Shown here piece by piece: positions 53,857 to 64,000 of a DNA stretch of 64,000 nucleotides. The notes under the pieces were generated by a model. It had not been told where the DNA came from, did no database searches, and saw nothing but the letters and a program-made list of their open reading frames with translations. Numbering within the stretch: position 1 is the stretch's first letter; each line of letters begins with the position of its first letter. The position numbers and the translations under genes are program-made. The DNA is from a bacterium (GTDB lineage: Bacteria > Electryoneota > RPQS01): positions 186,001 to 250,000 of the forward strand of contig JADJCU010000001.1 in the NCBI GenBank assembly GCA_016703065.1, given 5' to 3'.

Positions 53857-56800
53857 TTATTTCAAGAGGACCATCTTCGCGGTCTTCATGAAATCGCCCG
53901 ACGTCCGGCGGTAGAAGTACATGCCAGACGGCATGCCCGCTGCGTCAAAATTGCTCGTGTGCGCTCCGGCCTGCTGCATACCGTCCACGAGCCGTGCCAC
54001 CTCCTGTCCTGCGATGTTATACACAGAGAGACGGGTGTGATTAGTCTCGCGCAGACTGTATTGAATGACCGTCGTCGGATTGAATGGATTCGGATAGTTC
54101 TGCGCCAGCGAGTATTCGCGCGGCAGCAGATCGTCTCCGGGCAGATCGCCGATGGCTGTGGTCACATCAAGCGTCACAGGGATTTCAATTTCCGTATCCA
54201 GCACGTCGTTGTAGATGAACAGCGAGAGCGTGTACATGTCGTCGCGGAAGTTCGTCAGGTCGGTAGTAAGGCTGACTTCGCGCGACTGACCGCCCGGTAC
54301 TGTTGATTGTGCCGGAGTGATCGTCGCCCAGCTTTGATCAAACTTCATTTGATAGACGCCGAGGCGGTCACCCGTGCTGCTCTGCAAAATGCCGCCGAAC
54401 GTCACCAACATGCTGTTATATTCCGAGGTCACCGTACAGCCGCCGGCCGTGTTGTCATTGTTCTCAAGCACCGCAACCTGTTGCTTGTCATAGGTCGTCG
54501 GATGCATGCGCGTTACCTTAGTCTGACTGCCGACGCCGTCACGGCTGAAGATATACAGCTTGTAGCCGTCCGGATCACCCGCCCACCAACCAAGACCAGT
54601 GATGGCCAGTTCGCCTGCGCCTTCATTTGGAACCTGTGTGAACACGTTGCCGTCGCGGTCGATCTGATAGATGTTCTGCGTATAGTCAGCCACCCAGAAG
54701 CGATCGAGGAACGGATCATAGGCAATCGCGCGAGTCGGGTTCAACGGACTCGGAATCTGCGCCGTCACGTTCCCGTTCATGTCCATACCGACAATCGTAC
54801 CTGAGCCATCTTCCGAACCGTACAGGTATTGGCCGTCATAGGCCAAATCGTACCAGCCAAACGGCGACGTTGAAGGCTGCGGAATCGCAGGCGGAACGAA
54901 CTCACCGTCGAGATTGAAGCGATAGATCCAATTCGTGCCCGTCGGTCCTGAACCGCCCGATACATACCAGTAGTCACCCACAAATTCGCAACCGAGCATC
55001 TGGAAGTCGCCCGTCTGCTCAGACAGGTCGAGATGCTGGACTCCGTCCCAATTCGCAAGTTCCTCGCCGTCCAAAGTGTTGACCAGGCGAATCGTGTAGT
55101 CGAGCGGGCCATTGCCATCGTTGATGACGCTAAGCGCCGCTACATTCTGCTGCGGGTAGGCAATCAGCAGTTCTTCCTGCGACACGGTGAACTCAGGATG
55201 CAGCATCGCGAAGTCGGCCGTGTCCGTGCTGTCCAGTTCGACCAGCACGCCGTTGACCAACGCGTCATTGAAGTTGTCCATATGCGCGCGCATGGTGTAC
55301 TCGCCGATCAGCACATTTGTGATGGTATACTGTCCTTGCGCGTTCGTCAAGGCGCTGTAGTTGAAACCATCCATGGAAATGCGCACACCTTCCATCGGCA
55401 GATTCGACTCAGCGTCGACGACCGTGCCGACCATCGTGCCAAAGAGGGCGCGGGCGTCCGTCGTGATCAGAATTGCGCGGCCGTCCGAAATCGTCGCACA
55501 GCCGGGAGAATACGAGCTCTTGAAGGCCAACTGCAGGCCGGTCGTGCCCCAATGATCCTGCACGCCAACGGTCGAGCCCGGAGTTTCGCTGCCCGCGCCA
55601 TTCAGATTCATGGTTACGTCATTATACTGGAACAGAATCCGGCAATTTCCATCCAGCGTCGGAGTCAAAGTCTGACCATAGATGATCACCTCGAAATCAA
55701 GGTTTGCATCACTGAAGCCGGAGCTGCCGGCGGAAGCCTTCCACTGCACAATCAGGCGATCATTTGTCGCATCGTGATACCACCAGACGCCTTGGCCCGT
55801 TCCGCTTGTCTTCAAATCGTCCCAATACGGAGCGAGCATCGCAACCGGAGCCGATTGCGCCGGAATCGGGTAGTTGCGGAAATGATCGCCCCAGGCCTGC
55901 GCCGTGAAGCCGAGCCAACCGTTCGAGCAGATCGTGACGGAATCGTAGGTCATCCCGTAATATGTCACCGGGAACGGCAACGCGCGCGCCACTGAGTAGA
56001 GTTGCGACGTGGTCGTCTTCTCGCCAATGTCGTCGATGTTCAGATCAATGCCCAATCCGCTGGTGATATTCACGTAGCTGAAATCAGGATGCAGCTCGTA
56101 GTTCACATCAGTGTTGTCATAGGCATAGTAGCCGTAGCCATCCGGTCCGCACGGATCGGCGCCCGCCGCAGTTCCAGCGGCGACGTTAAAGCGCGTCGTG
56201 TCGGCAAAACCGTTGTTGCCCGACATGATCAGCACCATCGTCGCTTGATGTCCGGGGAAGGTCAGGGTGTTCGCGTTCAAACGGAAGCGATTGGCGTTAT
56301 TGTTCACCGTGCCGTTGACGGCGATATCCGGGAAGCTCACGTTGCCAATTTCCACCGACACGAATGGACTCGTGCTCAAGAGCCTTCCTGTGACACCCGT
56401 CAAGGCGACTGAACCGTTGTTCTTTACCGTGACCGATAGGTCATTTGTCGTGCCGGGGGCGAATGCGCCCGTAAACGTATGGCTCTGGTAGTCAACTTGC
56501 GCGGCGTGTACGACAAAGTCAATCGCGCTTAGCGTCTGAACCGCAGACGCCGTGACTGTCAAATGCAGAGGAATGGTCTCGTCCTGCTGAGCATTATTGC
56601 TGATGGACACGCGGAACGGAGACGCACTCAGGGCAGTCTGACCGGCAGGAATATTCGCCCATGTCGAATTACCCGTCACGATCGTCAGATTCGGCGAAGA
56701 GGAGGCCAGAGTTCCGGTTACGCCGGTGGCAGTTGCGCTGGTGCCGGAATTCCGCAGCGTTACAGCGAGGTCAACGGTTTCGCCCGGATTGGGGATGCCA

Positions 56801-58852
56801 TTGCTATTGCCGATCGTGCCGCCCGCGTTGTCATCATCCACTGCGATTGAGCTGTAGGCAACCAGCTGATTCGCCGCGATGCACTGAACGTCCGCAAGGT
56901 ACGGCTTCAGATTGCGCTTCGTGACGGTCAGCAGCAGCGTGCCGGCAGTATTTATCGTAATCGGCATCGTCAGATCGCCGTTCAGATCCGTAACACCCTT
57001 GACGTAACATTCGTCACCCTTCCACGCGGTCACCAACGCGCCTGCAACGGCTTCGCCGCTCTGGTCATCCGCGACGTGCACGGACAGCGAACGCGCGCCG
57101 ACATTCAGCGACGGGTTGTGTGTTACCTCGACGACCTGCGGAATATCGGTCCAGATTGAAATACCTGGATCGCCCATCAAGTTGAACCAACGCGAGAAAT
57201 TTGTCGCCGCGCTTGACCCAACGCCGAACGTCCTCGACAGCCACATTTTCGATGAATTGATACAATGGCCGATGTGCTCAATCTGAAGATTCGCGATCGC
57301 GTAGCCGAGACCGCCTGACACACAGATGTTTTCAGGATGGTGTGTTCCCGAGGTCGCCATACCTACGCACGCCACGCCGCCCTTCGGATTGGCAGCAGTG
57401 CCCGCGAGAACCCACGACTCCGGAAACGTCGGTGCCAAAATCAAAGTCGCCCGTCGTGCACGTCACCGTCAAACAGATCGGCAGTTTGGTGCCGTTGTTA
57501 CAGCCCGTCGCGCAGGAGTTGTCCATTTGGTTCAGCCAGCTGCCGCGCCAGAGGAAGATGCCGACGCCTTCGTTGATTTCCGTCTGGACAGTGTTGGCGT
57601 TGACATTTCCGCTATGAGTCAGAACTGTACTCGTGTCAATCGCCGTATGTAAGGCGAGCTGCTGGCCAACCCATTGCAGCGTGGTGTAGTTTGACGCGAT
57701 TTCGTTTCCGACACCAGCGTAGAGAAACGCCCGACGGAACCAATTCGGCTCATCCATGTTTGGATTGCGCTCATACGCCGCGATCTTGGCAAAGATCGTC
57801 CCAAGTTCGGTGTTGTTGGATGCGCAGATGCGGCCCACACCGATGTCTTCAAGATCGTCGTTCTCGTTGGCCTTGGCTAAGGTATGGTCATAGTTGCCAC
57901 CGTCGGTCGGCAGACCAAAGGCAGCCTGAGGGTCGCCCATGATGCAAACATGCTCAACCGGATTCTCGTCCAAAGAGTCATAGGCTGCGCGCACGAAGTT
58001 GACCATTTGCGTCGCGGTCCACGTCGTCCGCTTTTCGACGATCACGGAGTGACCCGAACGCTTCTTCCATACCGCAAGGCTGTCTGTCCAAGGATTGACG
58101 GTGGCCTCGTTCTTGGCCAGAATGATATACGTGCCGGGAGTCTTCGTCGCGTCGTCCAAAGCCGACTCGTCGAGATTCTCAATCATATCGCGATACATCG
58201 AGGACCACGAGCCTGTGGGCCTGCGGTAGCGCGTGATTTCGTTCTCGCCCGGCTGGTCATTGGCGACGATATCCACCTGAATATCGCGGTAGATACGGGC
58301 CTGTCGGGTAACCGGATTCACCTGCACAGGATTCAGGGTCACGGTAACCACGCGGAAGTCGCGCATGATCATCGGCGAGGACATCACCGCAATCTCGCGC
58401 GGGTACCACTCGTCCGCCCCGTAGATCATCGCATCTTTCGCATCGAACCGGAACTCATGACCTTCTTCGATATACGGCAGCGCTTCGTAGCCCTCCACAA
58501 GATCGTACTCGGCGTTCTGGATCACCAGCTCCGCGCTCCCGGTGTTAGGAATCCGGTAGAACCGCGTCACGTGCGGCACGGCCGGCGCCCCATCCTGAGC
58601 AATCACCGCTTCACCGTCGAGGGCCACAACTTGATAGTTTTCAAAGCCCTTCGTGACCGTGAACGGCTGGAGGTCGCGGCCATCAAAGCCGATCGTCGTA
58701 AACTCCGGGCCGGTCTTGCTAACCGACAGAGTCGCGCCTTTGCCTTGAAACGACGAAGCCTCCGCCAACGGATTCACGTCAGTTGCCAGCGCCGTGTAAG
58801 CGAGTGCAAGTAAGATGAATGTGCGAGTAAACAGTCCTGTGCTACTTGCCAT
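53857..58852 (-). CDS. Gingipain-like C25-family peptidase with type IX sorting domain, one frame break
   Basis: Joined length about 1,664 residues from ATG 58852 (GGAGG upstream). Signal peptide, C25 propeptide and catalytic region ('YIILAKNEATVNPW', 'VEHVCIMGDPQAAFG', 'IFLWRGSW', 'CLTVTCTTGDFDFG', then after the break 'FPESWVLAGTAANPKGGVACVG'), Ig-like domains, nidogen-like domain ('GYGYYAYDNTDV'), carboxypeptidase-regulatory-like 'GTVVDAESNLPMEGVRISMDGF', a propeller-like part and sorting tail ('NYPNPFNPTTVIQYSL', final 'KMVLLK'). The frame shifts by +1 near 57436, just after the Cys motif. Confidence 0.8.
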
Positions 58853-59152
58853 GCAAGTTCCTCCAAGGTCTACGGGTGTGCGGGACTTAGACCGGATGCA
58901 CCAGTCTAACATATTCGGGTAAAAGTAAGGATTAGTACTGGGCTGTGCAAGTCTGATGCTGCAGAATATCGACCTTGAACAACCGGACTAATCCCAGCGG
59001 TTATGCACATGATTTTATAAATACAGCGAAATCAAGCGATTTGGTGCTGCCGCGGCTGAATCTACGGGCTACCTTCGGGCAAATGCCTCTCTTTTGGGGA
59101 GCCTGCTGGCCATGCCCGAGGACCAGGGCAGGTACTCCGCACGCTCGCAGCC
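58853..59152. other. Intergenic region between C25 and S9 peptidase genes
   Basis: About 300 bp. It should contain the promoter of the C25 gene (minus strand). No RNA gene, repeat or hairpin is clear. A short open frame here has no protein-like features. Confidence 0.4.
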
Positions 59153-61684
59153 CTATTTCCCGTAGGACTCGAGTCGGACATCCCAAGCGTCAGGCTGATT
59201 CTTGAGATACTTGTCGAACCACTCCAGCATCATCTGTCGATGTTCGAGCAGGTTCTTGTACTTGGTGTTGATGTTGTGCGTCTCGCCTTGAAAGCGGGCG
59301 TACACCACATCTTGACCGAGCAGTTTCAGGGCGACAAACATCTGATCTGACTCGAGCCACGGGACGTTGACATCGGCCCCGCCATGCAGGATCAGAGTGG
59401 GCGTCGAGATCTTGTCGGCGTTGAACACCGGCGAGTTATTAACGAACAGGTCGCGGTTGTTCCACGGGAACTGACCGGGCGAGGCAATATCGCTATACCA
59501 GACACCCCAGGCGCCGCCGCCAAAGTAGTTCGCGATGTTCGAAATGCCGTACATGTCGACTGCGCAGGCGAATTGCTTGCTCTTCGTCAGCAGATCCAGC
59601 GTGACAAATCCACCGTAGCTCCCGCCATAGCAGCCGACCTTGCTCTTGTCCATCCACGGATGCGCGGCGAGGACTTTTTCCGTGCCCTCAATTACGTCCT
59701 GTGTCGCTTCCGTCCCCCAATCTCCGGCATGAACATCCGCGAACTCCTGCCCGTAGGCCGCCGACCCGACAGGATTCAGCACGTACATGACGTAGCCATT
59801 CGCGAGCCACATCTGATACTGAATGGAGAACCGAACGTCGCGCGGCGAAACACCGGCGTAGTAGTATACAATCACCGGCCACTGTTTATCCGGTGTAAAG
59901 TCGGCGGGCTTGTAAACCCAGCCTTCAATCTCATAGCCCAGACGGTTGGTGAAGCTCCACTCTTCCATCGTGCCCATTTCCCATTCGGCAACTACCTCGC
60001 GGTTAGGATCAAGCAGGAGCCGCTCGGTCCTGGCCGCTACGTCGTACACATAGATCGCCTTGGGTGAATCGAAGTCCGCTGCCTGATAGGCAATGCGTGA
60101 TCCGTTCTGGGCCATGGCCGGAAAGTCCGTGAAGTCCCAGCGAATATTCAGCGGGCGATACGTTATCTTGGAGCCCTCCAAGGCAACCCGCGCGAACTGC
60201 TGCTCGCCGCCGTTGCTTACGTGAACAAGAAATGACTGGCTCGCCGGCTCAAAGTGGAGCCGCGAGTGTTTCTCCTCATCATTCAGGCTGAACCGCGCGT
60301 CCGCTGTGAGGTTGCGCGTTACTCCTGTACGCAAGTCGAGGACATTCAAGACAAGCTGGGACACATTGTGATAGACTGTGTCTTCGGGCGCGGCGTCGTG
60401 CGAACCGGACGTATAGGCCACGCGATACTCGTCGAGCCACGTGATGTCCTGCGGGTAGCGGAGGAGATTGCGCGTTGATATTCTGGTCAATTCGCCACTC
60501 GCCAAGACGTATGTCCAGAACTCCTGCGTGACATAAGGCCGTGTGTCCTTTGGCAGATTGCGGATCAAGAGCAGACGCTCGCCGCTGGGGGAAAGCGACC
60601 ACGTTGCGAGATCGAAGTCCCCGGCTTTCGAGAGTTGCCGCGTGACGCCGGTATACGTGTCGAACAGGAACAGTTCACGGCGGTCGTTATAGCCTGTCGG
60701 ACGGTCGTCGAGTTCGCGGAAGAGATCATAGCCGGTTTTATTCTCGGGCTTTTCTTTCGCTACGGCGTAGACCACACCGGTGCCGTCCGGGAGAACGTCA
60801 TAGCCCTCCATGTCTTTGACGGCTTTCAGCAGACGACGCGTCTCTTTCGTGGCAAGCGTCTGCTCCCACAGCTCCTGGCCGTTGTCCGTACTAAGTTTGT
60901 AGTAGAGCCGCTTGCTATCCGGTGAAAACTGAATATTTGCGACGCCGCTTAACTTGGTGGAGTGCACTAATTTCAACCCGTCCAGTTCGTAGATTTCATG
61001 CGACTCGCGCTTCTCGTATTCGTCTCCTTCCCGTATCACCCGCTTCACTGCGAGCAGCTTCCCGTTAGGTGACATCACCAGCACGGGGAAGTCGTGCAAC
61101 TTGGCGTCATACTCGAAGCGCGCGGTACGGTCCTTGAGCTTTGCATCCGCTCTTATCACTGCCGTCGATGTCGAGTCCTGACTCACCTTGGCCGAGATTT
61201 CCCAGTGTCCGCTGTCGGACTCTTGAGCAACTGTCACAATGAGCAGCTCCGTGCGCGAGCGGTCGAGTGTCAGCTCCGCTTTTGCAGTGTAGCCCGCGCT
61301 ATCCTTCGCAGCAGCTTTGGCAAGCTCTTTTCCGTTCGCAAAGAGCTTTAGGGGCCGCGTTCCCGTTACATGCACAGTCGCTTTCGCATATTGGTCGGCT
61401 GTCACAAACGTTGCGGCAAGGCCGACTGCGCGCCCGACACCCGGCAACTGTTCATCGAATCGCACGGTTTCGCCGTCCGCAACATCAGCTTGCTCCTGCC
61501 ACACCCCCAGCTCATCCCAGGCAAAGGTGAGTTGATCCAGCAGGTCCGCTGTCTTCTGCGAGCTATCGGCAAAAGCCAAAGGTGTAAGCGGAAGCTGGAG
61601 CGTTTGCCACGAGCGAACAGGTGTCTCGGCGGCATACAGAAGTGCGGAATAGGCGATTAGTGAGGCAAGCAGCAGACGGCGCAT
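59153..61684 (-). CDS. S9-family prolyl oligopeptidase-like exported peptidase
   Basis: 843 residues from ATG 61684, signal peptide 'LLLASLIAYSALLYAA'. A beta-propeller part (about 100-560) is followed by the alpha/beta-hydrolase catalytic domain. Ser is in 'GCYGGSYGGFVTLDLL', Asp in 'LILHGGADVNVPWLESDQM' and His in 'FQGETHNI', the order and spacing of S9 (DPP-IV/acylaminoacyl peptidase). 'PVIVYYYAGVSPRDV' and 'VMYVLNPVGSAAYGQEF' are also conserved. Trims peptides in the periplasm. It follows the SpmA/SpmB-like pair by 17 bp. Confidence 0.93.
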   Translation of the reverse strand: MRRLLLASLIAYSALLYAAETPVRSWQTLQLPLTPLAFADSSQKTADLLDQLTFAWDELGVWQEQADVADGETVRFDEQLPGVGRAVGLAATFVTADQYAKATVHVTGTRPLKLFANGKELAKAAAKDSAGYTAKAELTLDRSRTELLIVTVAQESDSGHWEISAKVSQDSTSTAVIRADAKLKDRTARFEYDAKLHDFPVLVMSPNGKLLAVKRVIREGDEYEKRESHEIYELDGLKLVHSTKLSGVANIQFSPDSKRLYYKLSTDNGQELWEQTLATKETRRLLKAVKDMEGYDVLPDGTGVVYAVAKEKPENKTGYDLFRELDDRPTGYNDRRELFLFDTYTGVTRQLSKAGDFDLATWSLSPSGERLLLIRNLPKDTRPYVTQEFWTYVLASGELTRISTRNLLRYPQDITWLDEYRVAYTSGSHDAAPEDTVYHNVSQLVLNVLDLRTGVTRNLTADARFSLNDEEKHSRLHFEPASQSFLVHVSNGGEQQFARVALEGSKITYRPLNIRWDFTDFPAMAQNGSRIAYQAADFDSPKAIYVYDVAARTERLLLDPNREVVAEWEMGTMEEWSFTNRLGYEIEGWVYKPADFTPDKQWPVIVYYYAGVSPRDVRFSIQYQMWLANGYVMYVLNPVGSAAYGQEFADVHAGDWGTEATQDVIEGTEKVLAAHPWMDKSKVGCYGGSYGGFVTLDLLTKSKQFACAVDMYGISNIANYFGGGAWGVWYSDIASPGQFPWNNRDLFVNNSPVFNADKISTPTLILHGGADVNVPWLESDQMFVALKLLGQDVVYARFQGETHNINTKYKNLLEHRQMMLEWFDKYLKNQPDAWDVRLESYGK

Positions 61685-61701
61685 GAACCTGTTCCTATGG
61701 C

Positions 61702-62247
61702 TTAACTGAAGAACCAATTTGAAATATAGATGGCCGCGAGAATACCCGTCACATCACCGACCAAACAGGCGGCGAGCGTGTGACGTGTGCGGCGCACAGC
61801 AACAGAACCAAAATAGACGGCAAGCACGTAGAACGTTGTCTCCGTCGAACCCATCAACACGGACATCATGTTGCCGATAAGCGAATCGGGTCCATAGGTC
61901 TTCAGCCCTTCTGACAGCACTCCCATTGCGCCTGAGCCAGAGAGGGGCCGCACAATCGCCATCGGCAGAATCTCCGGCGGAATGGACAACGGAGCGAGTA
62001 CGCCGCTCAGCGCATTCACCGTCGCATCAAGCGCACCCGACGCGCGAAATATCGCAATGGCACACAGAATCGCCACGACGTAGGGTATAATCCGAATGCC
62101 GACGTTGAAGCCCTCTTTAGCACCTTCAATAAACTCCTCGTAGACCTTGACCTTCTTTAAGACCGCAACCCCGGCAATTATCAGGAAGAGCACCGGGACG
62201 GCCCAATCCGAGGCGGCCTGCACAAAGGCGAAAAGAGTCTCTTTCAT
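61702..62247 (-). CDS. SpmB-like nucleoside-recognition (Gate) domain membrane protein
   Basis: 181 residues with about five membrane helices. Gate-domain pattern 'GFNVGIRIIPYVVAILCAIAIFRASGALD', 'ILPMAIVRPLSGSGAMGVLSEGL' and 'LIGNMMSVLMGSTETTFYVLAVYFGSV'. Matches Bacillus SpmB, needed for spore core dehydration there. Non-sporulating bacteria carry the pair too, with unknown function. Overlaps the SpmA-like gene by 4 bases. Confidence 0.85.
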   Translation of the reverse strand: MKETLFAFVQAASDWAVPVLFLIIAGVAVLKKVKVYEEFIEGAKEGFNVGIRIIPYVVAILCAIAIFRASGALDATVNALSGVLAPLSIPPEILPMAIVRPLSGSGAMGVLSEGLKTYGPDSLIGNMMSVLMGSTETTFYVLAVYFGSVAVRRTRHTLAACLVGDVTGILAAIYISNWFFS

Positions 62248-62843
62248 TCCTTCGGCTCCTCAAGTTTGAACCATTTGGTCTTTTCGAGCAGCTTCACGGT
62301 GATGATACTCGCGGCCATGGAAATGATCGTGGCGAGCAGGGTCGGACCGATGATTCCGGTAGCATTCTGCGACCCGGCGGAGGCGCGCATCGCAATCACG
62401 GTCGCCGGAATCAGTGTGATGGACGCCGAGTTCATCGCGAGGAAGGTCGCCATCGCGTTCGTCGCCGTTTCGGTGTGTTTCGACAGCGACTTCAGGTCCT
62501 GCATGGCCTTCAGGCCAAGTGCTGTGGCCGAATTCCCGAGCCCCAACATATTGGCCGCCAAATTTGAGAGCATCGATCCCATCGCCGGATGGTCGGCGGG
62601 GACATCCGGGAATAGACGGCGCAGGATCGGCTTCATCAGCCGCGACAGGCCTTGAACCAGGCCTGCCTTTTCGGCTAACCTCATAAATCCTAACCACAAA
62701 GCCATAATACCGATCAACCCAATGCACAGCTCAACCGAAGTTTTTGCGGCATCGATCGTGGCCTTGGTGACATCGGCCATCTTGCCTGTCAACATGGCAG
62801 TAATGACCCCGGAGAAGATCAGCGCTAACCAGACTACTTGCAC
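62244..62843 (-). CDS. SpmA-like nucleoside-recognition (Gate) domain membrane protein
   Basis: 199 residues from GTG 62843, chosen for TTAGGAG upstream and the family-typical start 'VVWLALIFSGVITAMLTGKM'. Gate motif 'LCIGLIGIMALWLGFMRLAEKAG', and 'SNLAANMLGLGNSATALGLKAM' and 'MATFLAMNSASITLIP' as in SpmA. The longer frame to 62996 is not conserved. It forms a pair with the SpmB-like gene. Confidence 0.85.
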   Translation of the reverse strand: MQVVWLALIFSGVITAMLTGKMADVTKATIDAAKTSVELCIGLIGIMALWLGFMRLAEKAGLVQGLSRLMKPILRRLFPDVPADHPAMGSMLSNLAANMLGLGNSATALGLKAMQDLKSLSKHTETATNAMATFLAMNSASITLIPATVIAMRASAGSQNATGIIGPTLLATIISMAASIITVKLLEKTKWFKLEEPKE

Positions 62844-63104
62844 GAGTGCTCCTAAATTTTCTCTAACTAAGAGATTACGAAAACCCACTCCAAGATGCAA
62901 TTGCCCCACACCGAAGAGTGAAATGTCTGACATTTTCAGAGATCGAGAGGGACCAGACCCTTGAAACTTTTTGCGAGGCAAAACGTTGAAAAACAAGGAG
63001 TCGAGGGGCGTGAAAAAATTGACTTTCCGCTCCGTTTACCGTATATTTACGGATTGTTACATGCTCAAATTGGATAAATCAAGTCATATTCTGAAAGTAG
63101 CCAC

Positions 63105-64000
63105 GTGACCGAGCTGCCGCTGTACGGAAAATGTGTCGAAAGGCCCTCCTCTCTGGCTTTGCCTGTGATGGGCGAGTTTGTGCCGCGTTCGTTTGCCCAC
63201 AAGCGGGTGCGCGAGTGCAAGATCGGCTCGGTGACCATCGGCGGTGGGCACCCGGTGGCGATTCAGTCCATGACCTTGACCGACACACGCGATGCAAAAG
63301 CGACGCTCGAGCAGATTCATCGGCTGGAGGAGGCCGGCTGCGAGATCGTTCGCGTGGCTGTGCCCGATGACGAAGCGGCGGCGGCGCTGTACGAGATCAA
63401 AAAGAATATGCGCGTGCCGCTGGTGGCCGATATTCATTTTCACTATAAGCTCGCGCTTAAGGCGATTGACGCGGGCGTGGATAAGATTCGCATCAATCCC
63501 GGCAATCTCGGAGGCGAAGGCCGCGCCAAGGTTGTAACGAAGGCTGCGATTGAGGCGGGGATTGCGATGCGTGTGGGCGTGAACTCAGGCTCACTCGAAA
63601 AGGATTTGATTGACAAATACGAGGGGCCGACGCCGATGGGGATGGTTGAGTCGGCGCTCAGGCATACGCGCTGGCTCGAAGATGAGGGATTTACGAATAT
63701 CGTGGTTTCACTCAAAGCTTCAAACGTACCGCGCATGATCGAGGCGTACACGCTGTTCCGTGAGCAGAGCGATTATCCGTTGCATCTTGGCGTGACCGAA
63801 GCAGGGCCGATTTTCACGGGTTCGATTAAGTCCGCGTTGGGCATCGGCTTCCTCTTGCAAAACGGTATCGGTGAAACCATGCGCGTCTCGCTCACGGCTG
63901 ATCCGGTGGAAGAGGTCAAGGTCGCGTGGGAGATTCTGAAAGCGCTCGGCTTGCGCACCAAGGGTGTCAATCTTGTGGCCTGTCCGTCGTGCGGCAGATG
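63105..64000 (+). CDS. ispG: 4-hydroxy-3-methylbut-2-enyl diphosphate synthase (3' partial)
   Basis: Open to the window end. MEP-pathway step 6: reduces MEcPP to HMBPP with an Fe-S cluster. 'VTIGGGHPVAIQSMTLTDTRD', 'GCEIVRVAVPDDEAA', 'VPLVADIHFHYKLALKAID', 'KIRINPGNLGG', 'RVGVNSGSLEKDL' and 'HLGVTEAGP' are the TIM-barrel signature, and 'LVACPSCGR' starts the [4Fe-4S] domain. The start is GTG 63105 or ATG 63168; neither has a clear ribosome site. It implies the non-mevalonate isoprenoid route. Confidence 0.93.
   Translation, partial: MTELPLYGKCVERPSSLALPVMGEFVPRSFAHKRVRECKIGSVTIGGGHPVAIQSMTLTDTRDAKATLEQIHRLEEAGCEIVRVAVPDDEAAAALYEIKKNMRVPLVADIHFHYKLALKAIDAGVDKIRINPGNLGGEGRAKVVTKAAIEAGIAMRVGVNSGSLEKDLIDKYEGPTPMGMVESALRHTRWLEDEGFTNIVVSLKASNVPRMIEAYTLFREQSDYPLHLGVTEAGPIFTGSIKSALGIGFLLQNGIGETMRVSLTADPVEEVKVAWEILKALGLRTKGVNLVACPSCGR

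Noticed and set aside
1..64000. tRNA, rRNA or CRISPR arrays
   Set aside because: Intergenic regions were scanned for T-arm GGTTCRA contexts with a matching acceptor stem and for regular direct repeats; none fits. The TTCGATTC near 27345 has no cloverleaf around it.

Overview
The window is a stretch of bacterial chromosome from a diderm, most likely an uncultured lineage of the FCB (Fibrobacteres-Chlorobi-Bacteroidetes) superphylum. Six large secreted proteins end in the type IX secretion / Por-type C-terminal sorting domain, with a YPNPFNP-like motif and a last residue of Lys after a hydrophobic stretch. LptD shows an outer membrane with LPS. The gene content (hslUV, clpC, dnaG, ispG, acpS, ssb) is chromosomal, not plasmid or phage. 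Many genes have good Shine-Dalgarno sequences and some use TTG or GTG starts. I cannot name the phylum from sequence alone.

Layout. 1-2.4 kb: end of lptD and an RRM RNA-binding protein. 2.6-4.1 kb: a decayed IS3-family insertion that cuts off an unrecognised gene. 4.1-6.4 kb: a BNR/YCF48 secreted protein and a hairpin-rich non-coding region with a strong sigma70-like promoter. 6.4-10.3 kb: ribA, a MarR regulator with its NAD(P)-dependent reductase, and a GH5 glycoside hydrolase. 10.4-18.6 kb: clpC, a secreted propeller protein, a four-helix-bundle (IVP) cassette, punA, a thermonuclease and an acyltransferase. 18.6-25 kb: SulP transporter, nupC, tdk, a nuclease-like AAA ATPase with its nucleotidyltransferase, and udk. 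25-32 kb: secreted proteins, including two adjacent genes that read through an in-frame TGA at a PCG(TGA) motif. 32-43.7 kb: ssb, VanZ-like, nnr, a DCC protein, a CPBP protease, a large secreted protein, acpS, a beta-helix protein, a HAD hydrolase, a TPM protein, an ECF sigma/anti-sigma pair and a LemA-like protein. 43.7-47.5 kb: dnaG-hslV-hslU. 47.7-58.9 kb: two gingipain-like (C25) proteins flanking mscS and a glycosyltransferase. 59-64 kb: an S9 peptidase, an SpmA/SpmB-like pair and the start of ispG.

The most interesting signal is the pair of putative selenoproteins at 26.4-28.5 kb. Both are exported UshA/metallophosphatase-like proteins with Cys-Gly-Sec encoded by TGA. In both, a hairpin with its apical loop about 25 nt downstream follows the TGA, and the one in the downstream gene has a bulged U much like the E. 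coli fdhF SECIS. Other points of interest are an IVP cassette bounded by 19-bp inverted repeats that has rewritten the ends of both neighbouring genes, and a minimal nucleotidyltransferase translationally coupled to an AAA-TOPRIM ATPase.

Six conserved genes outside the IS (lptD, the IVP, the thermonuclease, the AAA ATPase, nnr and the second C25 peptidase) are each interrupted by one single-base frame break. Five are +1, mostly in G/C runs. This is more likely consensus or assembly error than biology, so these genes are annotated as single loci.
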